NCBI GenBank assembly: GCA_002238725.1
Contig: MPMX01000010.1
Coordinates: forward strand, 33,385-97,384
DNA: 64,000 nt
DNA from: Rhodospirillaceae bacterium bin65
Lineage (GTDB): Bacteria > Pseudomonadota > Alphaproteobacteria > Bin65
Direction: 5' to 3'
Shown here: positions 57,506 to 64,000 of the stretch, piece by piece
How the letters are laid out: each line of letters begins with the position of its first letter
How positions within the stretch are numbered: position 1 is the first letter of the stretch
The notes under the pieces: model-generated
Told to the model about the DNA's origin: nothing
Seen by the model: the letters and a program-made list of their open reading frames with translations, nothing else
Databases searched by the model: none
Translations under genes and position numbers: made by a program

Positions 57506-58435
57506 TCAGCCGGGCCATAGCGGAGTCCGCTCCTTGCTCAGCACCAGATCGAGGGCGACGGTGCGGTTGGCTTCTTCGGCGGCGAGCAGATCGCCGGCCA
57601 GCTCGTCGAACGGCGCAAGCCGGACGGTTTCCGGCGCCCGGTCGTCCGCCAGCAGGGCGGCGTAGCCGAAATGGCGGCGCACGGCGGCGAACAGCGACGC
57701 CGGTTCGGTGCCCAGCCGGCGCAGGCCGTAGGGCCAGTATTCCAGAAGCGCGATATCGGCCCGGCCGAACAGGGCCTCGCCGCCGGCCAGCGCCTGACCC
57801 TCGGCGCCCTGGACATCGACCTTGACCAGCACCGGCCCGGCGAGGCTGCCGGCGTCGACCAGCGCATCGACCGGCCGGGCGGGAACCGTCACGGTCGCGC
57901 GCGCCGCCTCGCCATAGGCGCTGCCGCCGTCCGGCGCTTCCGTGCGCACCCGGTGATCGCCGAGGTTGGCCGGCGCAATCTCGAACTCCAGTTCGGCCGC
58001 CTCGTGCCAGGCCGCCGCTTCGTGCACCGCGACGCGGTCCGCGACGCCGTTGCGTTCGATATTGCGCCGGAGCAGCGTGAGGTTCGCCGGCTCCGGCTCC
58101 ACGGCATGGCAAAGCGCGCCGGCCAGCGCCGCCGGGACCGCCGTCGTGCCGATGTTGGCGCCGAGGTCGATCCAGCTACCCGGCCCGCGCGCCGCGAACG
58201 TCGCCTGCATCAGCCGCACGGTCTCGACCGACCAGGACTTGTTCTTCAGATATTTCAGGATCACCGTCCGGTCGGCGACCGACCCTTCGATCTCGCCGTT
58301 GGCGCCGGGAATGACGATGCCCGTCGCGCCGGCTTCGGCCAGCAAATCGAACAGCAGCCGGTTGCGGCTCTTGACCGGCAGCGCCCGCATCGCGGCGGCG
58401 GCCGCTTCGACGGAACCGTTCCGACGGTCAGCCAT
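57506..58435 (-). CDS. FkbM-family methyltransferase
   Basis: A 309-residue SAM-dependent methyltransferase: SWIDLGANIGTTAVPAALA (SAM loop), HAVEPEPANLTLLRRNI, VLVKVDVQGAEGQAL. FkbM domains methylate sugar or polyketide hydroxyls. It overlaps the DUF1772-like gene start-to-end by 8 bases, so the two are co-transcribed. The target is unknown. Confidence 0.88.
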   Translation of the reverse strand: MADRRNGSVEAAAAAMRALPVKSRNRLLFDLLAEAGATGIVIPGANGEIEGSVADRTVILKYLKNKSWSVETVRLMQATFAARGPGSWIDLGANIGTTAVPAALAGALCHAVEPEPANLTLLRRNIERNGVADRVAVHEAAAWHEAAELEFEIAPANLGDHRVRTEAPDGGSAYGEAARATVTVPARPVDALVDAGSLAGPVLVKVDVQGAEGQALAGGEALFGRADIALLEYWPYGLRRLGTEPASLFAAVRRHFGYAALLADDRAPETVRLAPFDELAGDLLAAEEANRTVALDLVLSKERTPLWPG

Positions 58436-58955
58436 GCGCCGCGCGCTCCGGGGCGCCGTCGCGCAGCGTGAGGAACGCTGCGCCGATCAACAGCAGGACA
58501 ACGGCGCAGGCAACGGTTCTGGCGATATTCCACAGCTGCCAGTCCGCGGAATACTCCGACCAGATCGCGCCGGCCGCCGCCGCATCCGCCGGTATCTTCA
58601 CAGCAGCGAGCGCCGCGTTCATCGGCACATTGGCCAGCATCGTCAGCGCCAGTCCGCCCGCCAGATAGAGCGCGCAGGCCAGGCCGAACAGCAGCATCAC
58701 GCGGCGCATCCCGGCCGCCCAGGCCACCGCAGCGGCGGCGGCCAGAAAGACCGGCGTGCCGAAAAAGACCGGCGCGAACACCCAGTTGCGCACCGAGGCG
58801 TTCATCGCCTGCATCGCCTCGATCGCGACCCGGGGATCGGCGCCGTCCAAGCCCCACATGGTGGAGCAGACCCAGGCGAAGAAGAAACCGAAGATCGCTC
58901 CCGTCGCCAGCAGCGCCAGAAACGCTACGGGCAGCAGGAAATTTCTTGCCGTCAT
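58428..58955 (-). CDS. DUF1772-like integral membrane protein
   Basis: A 175-residue protein with four hydrophobic segments (about 8-30, 60-80, 88-110, 145-165), in the pattern of DUF1772/anthrone-oxygenase-like small membrane proteins. It overlaps the FkbM gene by 8 bases. Function unknown. Confidence 0.6.
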   Translation of the reverse strand: MTARNFLLPVAFLALLATGAIFGFFFAWVCSTMWGLDGADPRVAIEAMQAMNASVRNWVFAPVFFGTPVFLAAAAAVAWAAGMRRVMLLFGLACALYLAGGLALTMLANVPMNAALAAVKIPADAAAAGAIWSEYSADWQLWNIARTVACAVVLLLIGAAFLTLRDGAPERAAHG

Positions 58956-59045
58956 AGTCCGGCTCCACTCGGCTCGTCGCCTCCCCGAAGGGTGAACGGC
59001 AGAGCTTCCGGTTTCCGTCGCGGCGCAGCGGGTTCGGCGGCCCGG

Positions 59046-60543
<1,498 letters not shown>

Positions 60544-60619
60544 AGACCGGTCTATATACAGTGTTTTTTTGGGGAATTATATATTTAACTTGAAACAGAC
60601 CGGTCTGTCACTATCTAAT
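60544..60619 (+). promoter_or_regulatory. promoter with two TetR-type palindromic operators
   Basis: AGACCGGTCT (60544-60553) and CAGACCGGTCTG (60596-60607) are perfect palindromes with the same core. The second lies between a -35 TTGAAA (60590-60595) and the TATCTAAT -10 region (60612-60619). This is the layout of a promoter occluded by a TetR/AcrR-type repressor, for which ACCGGT-centred dyads are typical operators. The first copy lies 43 bases upstream and could allow cooperative binding. No tetR gene is in the window. Confidence 0.65.
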
Positions 60620-60638
60620 TGTAATGGAGGACAAGACC

Positions 60639-61589
60639 ATGGCCAAAGGCAAGGCACCCGGCAAATACTACCGCGAAACGATCTCCGTCATGGAACTGAA
60701 CGACATGTTCCCGGACGAGGAATCGGCGGTGCGATGGTTCGAGGAGACCCGTTGGCCCGACGGCCGTCATTGCCCGCGCTGCGGTTCGGTCCATACCAAG
60801 GACGTACCGAACGCCAAGCCGATGCCCTATTGGTGCCGGGGCTGCAAGTCCTATTTCAGCGTGCGCACCAGCACGTCGATCGAGCATTCCCGTCTGCCGC
60901 TGCGCAAGTGGGTGTTCGCTACCTACTTGTTTGTGACCAGCCTCAAAGGCGTGTCGTCCATGAAGCTGCACAACGACCTGAAGGTGACGCAGAAGACGGC
61001 CTGGTTCATGTTGCACCGGCTGCGCGAGGCGTGGGACGAAGGCGGATTGGAACAGTTCGTAGGCCCGGCCGAAATGGACGAGACCTACATGGGCGGCCGG
61101 GAGAAGAACAAGCACAGCGGGAAGAAGCTGCGGGCAGGCCGTGGCACGGTTGGCAAAACCATCGTCGCCGGGGTGCGCGATCGCGCGACCAACAGGGTGA
61201 TGGCGGAGGTCGTTCCCGATACTACTGGAAAGACGTTGGAACGGTTCGTGGCCGATCGGACGGTCAAAGGCGCGACCGTCTATACCGATCGGGCCGCGGC
61301 TTATCAGGGTGGCATATCAGGCCGCGAGCACGAGGCGGTCAATCACAGGATCGGCGAGTTCGTCCGGGGCGATGTCCACACCAACGGGATCGAGTCGTTC
61401 TGGGCGATGCTGAAACGGGCCCACAAGGGCACGTTCCACAAAATTAGCGCCAAGCATATGCAGCGCTACGTCACCGAATTCGCCGGGCGCCACAACGTCC
61501 GCGACGAAGACACGATCGACCAGATGCGGAACGTGATCGCAGGGGCGGTCGGCAAGCGGCTGATGTATCGGGATCTGATCGCCAACTAA
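60639..61589 (+). mobile_element. IS1595-family transposase
   Basis: From ATG 60639 (GGAGG eight bases upstream) a 316-residue transposase; ATG 60624 is in frame but would bury the Shine-Dalgarno. The N-terminal zinc ribbon is HCPRCGS and YWCRGCKSYFS. The IS1595 catalytic core includes EMDETYMGGREKN, TDRAAAYQG and HTNGIESFWAMLKR. No frameshift or stop is seen. No terminal inverted repeats were found around it, so the element's ends are not defined. Confidence 0.9.
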
Positions 61590-61603
61590 AACCAGAAGTG
61601 CTG

Positions 61604-61620
61604 CAAAGTAATTTACTTTG
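61604..61620. terminator. short perfect inverted repeat after the transposase
   Basis: CAAAGTAA and TTACTTTG are separated by one T, forming an 8-base palindrome 15 bases after the transposase stop. It is AT-rich and has no T run, so it may be part of the element's right end or a weak terminator. Confidence 0.35.
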
Positions 61621-61624
61621 AAAC

Positions 61625-61786
61625 CTAGCGCGTAATCAAAGGCAGCGACTGCGCAATGGTCTCCAATGCGCGGGTCTTACGAACCTCAATCAATGCGGCA
61701 AGAACACCTGAGTCATCCGGGCGCCGCGTAAGGATGCGGAGAAGCCGCTGTTCGATTTCTATCAGCGGTATAGGAAGTTCTGACAT
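61625..61786 (-). CDS. small hypothetical protein
   Basis: A 53-residue frame from ATG 61786 (MSELPIPLIEIEQRLLRIL...). It is amphipathic and Leu/Ile/Glu-rich, a plausible helical peptide. There is a weak ribosome-binding site. It is convergent with the transposase. It may be a leftover of accessory DNA. Confidence 0.35.
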   Translation of the reverse strand: MSELPIPLIEIEQRLLRILTRRPDDSGVLAALIEVRKTRALETIAQSLPLITR

Positions 61787-61887
61787 GGGCAAATCTCTGC
61801 TTTCAGCATCGACATAGAAGAACGTCACGGCTCCTACATTTAGGGGTCAGCAGCTTGACACTCTCAATCCCTAGAGCCCATAAAGGC

Positions 61888-61925
61888 GGCAGGCCCAAAG
61901 GGACTTCCGATCCCCTGGGCCTGCC
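61888..61925. terminator. strong stem-loop
   Basis: GGCAGGCCCA and TGGGCCTGCC pair over ten bases, with GGG/CCC inside the loop extending the stem further. It lacks a T run. It could protect or end a transcript from either side, or be part of a mobile element end. Confidence 0.4.
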
Positions 61926-62017
61926 TACCGCGTGATTGCTTACGACGGCGACGCGGGTGCGCGTTTTTACGCTCCCTCATCGCTTATAGCAAGTCTCTCG
62001 CGCGGCGATCCAACGGC

Positions 62018-62094
62018 GGCCCCGTAGCTCAGTGGACAAGAGCACCGGCCTGCTAAGCCGGATGTCGGGGGTTCGATCCCCTCCGGGGTCACCA
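62018..62094 (+). tRNA. tRNA with anticodon GCU but an Arg-like class I body
   Basis: A well-formed 77-base cloverleaf with encoded CCA. Acceptor GGCCCCG/CGGGGTC (one G-T pair), D arm GCTC-AGTGGACAA-GAGC, anticodon arm CCGGC-CTGCTAA-GCCGG, variable loop ATGTC, T arm GGGGG-TTCGATC-CCCTC. The anticodon (62052-62054) is GCU, which reads Ser AGC/AGU. But the variable loop has only five bases, unlike the long arm of every bacterial tRNA-Ser. The GGA in the D loop, and C35 and U36, are Arg identity elements. It resembles tRNA-Arg(CCU) with C34 changed to G. Confidence 0.85.
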
Positions 62095-62101
62095 TTGGAT
62101 T

Positions 62102-62254
62102 TCAGCGTTTTTCGATCTGCCGTTCGACCTCTTTTGCGGGAGCGGCGGATTCGTTCGGGATGTCTTTCTTGACGCCTTCGACTTGCTCCTGATGGACGCG
62201 GCGGATGGCCCGAGCGAGCAAATCGACGCTTCCGTTCGGCTTGTCATTTGGCAT
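62102..62254 (-). CDS. small hypothetical protein behind an operator-like repeat
   Basis: A 50-residue highly charged frame from ATG 62254 (MPNDKPNGSVDLLARAIRRV...). It is rich in Lys, Glu and Gln, like many phage or plasmid accessory proteins. It starts 20 bases downstream of a GTGCAAC repeat array and ends eight bases from the tRNA. No domain is recognised. Confidence 0.45.
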   Translation of the reverse strand: MPNDKPNGSVDLLARAIRRVHQEQVEGVKKDIPNESAAPAKEVERQIEKR

Positions 62255-62273
62255 ATCGAAGCAGCCTTACGCT

Positions 62274-62299
62274 GTGCAACTTGTTGCACCATGCAACAA
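62274..62299. promoter_or_regulatory. operator-like array of GTGCAAC half-sites
   Basis: GTGCAAC, TT, GTTGCAC, then CATGCAACAA: three alternating half-sites that form two overlapping palindromes (GTGCAACTTGTTGCAC and TTGTTGCACCATGCAACAA). It lies just upstream of the minus-strand small gene at 62102-62254. This looks like a repressor operator. Confidence 0.5.
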
Positions 62300-62378
62300 A
62301 CGCTATGGGAAGCGCAACGGAAATTTCAACATTCTCTGTGTGCGGATATAATGCGAAAACCCAGCAATATCAACAGGT

Positions 62379-62684
62379 TCAGCGCCTTCCGCCTCTGATA
62401 CACCGCTGCCGCGCGAAGTCGTACACGGCCTGTCGCACGTTCCATGGCTTGCCGGACACGGCAGGAATAACCGAGTTCTTCATCCGCTCGATTTCGTATG
62501 TATTCTTCTGTTTGGCGAGCATGACGATGATCGCTCTGTTGCTCGCAGGTGCGCCCATGCGACGGGCGAGTTCCATGTAGCAGGGGTCAACGACGTACCG
62601 TTCGATCTCGGCACGGTAGTCAGCGGCGTGTGCGGGTGGGCTGCACAGCAGAACGACAGCCGCGGCCAGAAGCAGGCGTTTCAT
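62379..62684 (-). CDS. small exported hypothetical protein
   Basis: A 101-residue protein with a clear signal peptide (MKRLLLAAAVVLLCSPPAHA) and a mature domain with two Cys (DPCYMELARRMG, FARQRCIRGG) and a helix-rich middle. The Cys pair could form a disulfide in the periplasm. No family is recognised. Confidence 0.65.
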   Translation of the reverse strand: MKRLLLAAAVVLLCSPPAHAADYRAEIERYVVDPCYMELARRMGAPASNRAIIVMLAKQKNTYEIERMKNSVIPAVSGKPWNVRQAVYDFARQRCIRGGRR

Positions 62685-63117
62685 CTTAAAAATCCCGGTG
62701 CGTGCCAGCGCCCCGGTGGCGCCGGGCCGTTGCTACGTCAACCAGGTATGGATCAAGCCCCGCCTATTCGCCGGGCGTGGGGAGCTACCCCTTGCCGGGT
62801 ACGGCTGTTCTATTCAGCGGGCGACCCGACATGCGGGCCTGATTGACGTAGCAGGGAGAGAGTGGCAGCGATTGTTGCGCGAAGCAACATCCGACCGCTG
62901 GCCCCGATGCAGAAACGTCCTACATGGGCGCGGCAGGATCGCCGATCACCGGTGTGGTGGTGGCGATATGGCGGCACGCCCGTTCCTCGGCCAAGGGGTT
63001 TGCGCCCGTAACCGTGCGGCGGGAACGCCCAGTCCATACACACCGTCACGCCACGGCGATCCTGCGCTGACGAAATAGGGTAAAAGGCCCTTGAATCAAT
63101 AAGTTATGGAGAACGAA
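62685..63117. other. 433-base gap containing a long inverted repeat
   Basis: Apart from the inverted repeat annotated at 62731-62853, no credible gene is seen. Reading frames in this stretch lack ribosome-binding sites and have unlikely composition. Confidence 0.4.
62731..62853. repeat. inverted repeat with 16-base arms around a structured 91-base loop
   Basis: TGCTACGTCAACCAGG (62731-62746) pairs with CCTGATTGACGTAGCA (62838-62853) at 15 of 16 positions. The 91 bases between contain further dyads, such as GGGGAGCTACCCC. The size fits a MITE-like element or a small structured RNA rather than a terminator. No partner copy is in the window. Confidence 0.6.
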
Positions 63118-63369
63118 ATGGCATGTCGTGTTGGGATGTCTAGGAATCCTCGCAGCAGAATTAAAAAATGGATGAAAGATGAAGGTCATACATACTGGGA
63201 AATACTCCATGAGAGTTTGACTTACGATCAGGCGCTTAGATTCGAAAAATTGGAGGCTGCAAAGCGCGGATGTCGTCAAGAAGAAGGCGGCCCAAGGGAC
63301 GAAACAAGCGATTGGGCTGTCTATTACGTCTCGGGCGGCACGATCAAGAAGGCGGCGCGATCCGCGTGA
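63118..63369 (+). CDS. small GIY-YIG-like protein
   Basis: From ATG 63118 (GGAGA five bases upstream) an 83-residue protein. CRVGMSRNPRSRIKKWMKDE and SLTYDQALRFEKLEAAKRGC resemble the R-containing helix and following part of GIY-YIG/UvrC-like nuclease domains, in a truncated form; the GIY and YIG strands are not clearly there. Codon usage is less GC-rich than that of the housekeeping genes. The next gene overlaps by four bases. Confidence 0.55.
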   Translation: MACRVGMSRNPRSRIKKWMKDEGHTYWEILHESLTYDQALRFEKLEAAKRGCRQEEGGPRDETSDWAVYYVSGGTIKKAARSA

Positions 63370-63668
63370 CGTTGCAACGGCCCGGCACCAGCTGGGTAGG
63401 AAGACCGCACACGGAGGACTGGGTGTCACAAAATATTGCTCTCGGCTCTTATCCGCCGGGCACGGTAGTGCGAATCAAAAATGGAACCGGACTACCGCAA
63501 TTATGGACGTTCGTTTTCTCCGACCAAAGCAAGGTCGAATTTACGCTCCAAATAGGGGCGGAATTAGCCTTCACCATCGGCACCAACCGACCGGAAATCA
63601 GAATTGATAAGGTCAAGGCCGACGACATCGACGGCGAGAACGTCATCCGCATTGACGAGTTCCACTGA
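63366..63668 (+). CDS. small hypothetical protein coupled to the GIY-YIG-like gene
   Basis: From GTG 63366 a 100-residue, beta-rich protein (SYPPGTVVRIKNGTGLP, WTFVFSDQSKVEFTLQIGAE). The GTGA overlap with the stop of the preceding gene implies translational coupling. No domain is recognised; the two genes look like a pair. Confidence 0.5.
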   Translation: MTLQRPGTSWVGRPHTEDWVSQNIALGSYPPGTVVRIKNGTGLPQLWTFVFSDQSKVEFTLQIGAELAFTIGTNRPEIRIDKVKADDIDGENVIRIDEFH

Positions 63669-64000
63669 AACGCCATTGCGGCGGTGCTGAATGATGGCAC
63701 CAAGCGAAACCGATGTTACGATCAAAACATCAACCATATTGCGCCTTCAAGCTAAGTATATAATTCCCTTTTTTTGCATCCGGGCCGTCTGCCGCCCCAT
63801 CATTCTGACCGGAGCGCCCCGGGTTGAATCCGGGGCGCGGAGTGGAGGAATCTCGTCGCTGGACTCCGGCGTCTGTCGGATGGATCGAGCCGAGTTCCCT
63901 CCATTCGCTCCGCTCGGTCGGGATGACGGGATAGGACGTTCGCGAATGTCAGGAAATGTCATGTTCCGTCATGGTCCGATTCTCTTCGCCCGCACCATCC
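63669..64000. other. non-coding end of the window with a dispersed hairpin repeat
   Basis: A T run (CCCTTTTTTTGC, about 63766) follows the small gene pair without a stable stem. Further on, GCGCCCCGG and CCGGGGCGC (63814-63838) form a nine-pair hairpin inside a sequence (CATTCTGACCGGAGCG, GGAGTGGAGGAATCTCG) of the type repeated many times in alphaproteobacterial genomes. No gene is seen. Confidence 0.5.

Noticed and set aside
62628..63078. Plus-strand reading frames across the inverted repeat
   Set aside because: They overlap the signal peptide gene or the repeat itself, with poor starts and no conserved-looking composition.

Overview
The window reads as chromosomal DNA of a high-GC alphaproteobacterium, most like Rhodospirillales and relatives. 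This is inferred from gene orders: a detached F1 operon atpHAGDC, xerC overlapping a DUF484 gene, gpmI-envC-ctpA-rppH, a SUV3-like helicase followed by an S4-domain gene, and a TauE / TIGR02186 / universal-stress trio. No rRNA or species marker is present, so the genus is not claimed.

Layout. 0-11.3 kb: the end of a TctA-like permease, a GntR regulator, an FGE-like secreted protein, an OFA-type MFS carrier, an unusual multi-spanning class A penicillin-binding protein, and a catabolic set (thiolase, feruloyl-CoA-synthase-like ligase, two small AhpD-like genes). 11.4-27 kb is housekeeping: xerC, DUF484, transaldolase/FSA, priA, the F1 ATPase, a ferritin-like protein, and gpmI-envC-ctpA-rppH. 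27.3-31.4 kb is patchy: a CAU tRNA, AT-rich DNA, a LysR regulator, the broken 3' end of an autotransporter-like gene, an alpha/beta hydrolase and a nested palindromic repeat cluster. 31.4-44.4 kb is a second catabolic region: acyl-CoA dehydrogenase, two divergent paralogous amidohydrolases, an agmatinase-family enzyme, a luciferase-like oxidoreductase, an AMACR-type enzyme, an FlK-like thioesterase, and a molybdopterin oxidoreductase with a fused iron-sulfur/membrane subunit. A DUF559 gene framed by palindromic repeats sits between the two oxidoreductase genes. 44.4-60.2 kb is mostly housekeeping (HIT, cyclophilin, HIBADH-family reductase, TauE group, ubiA, oligopeptidase B-like peptidase, DUF1223, helicase, S4, TerC, FkbM, aspartate aminotransferase). 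60.2-64 kb is an accessory zone: an IS1595-type transposase behind a TetR-style double operator, a tRNA of unusual identity, several tiny genes, an operator-like repeat, a long inverted repeat and a two-gene module with a GIY-YIG-like protein.

How the genes fit together. The two catabolic regions supply CoA ligation, thiolysis, acyl-CoA dehydrogenation, 2-methylacyl-CoA epimerisation and thioester hydrolysis, plus a membrane-anchored Mo/Fe-S enzyme. The Mo/Fe-S gene set recalls phenylacetyl-CoA:acceptor oxidoreductase, but the substrate is inferred. The observations most worth following are the tRNA at 62018-62094 (an Arg(CCU)-like body with anticodon GCU), the DUF559 cassette inside the Mo-enzyme operon, the TetR-style operator inside the transposase promoter, and the shared leader element in front of two unrelated genes.
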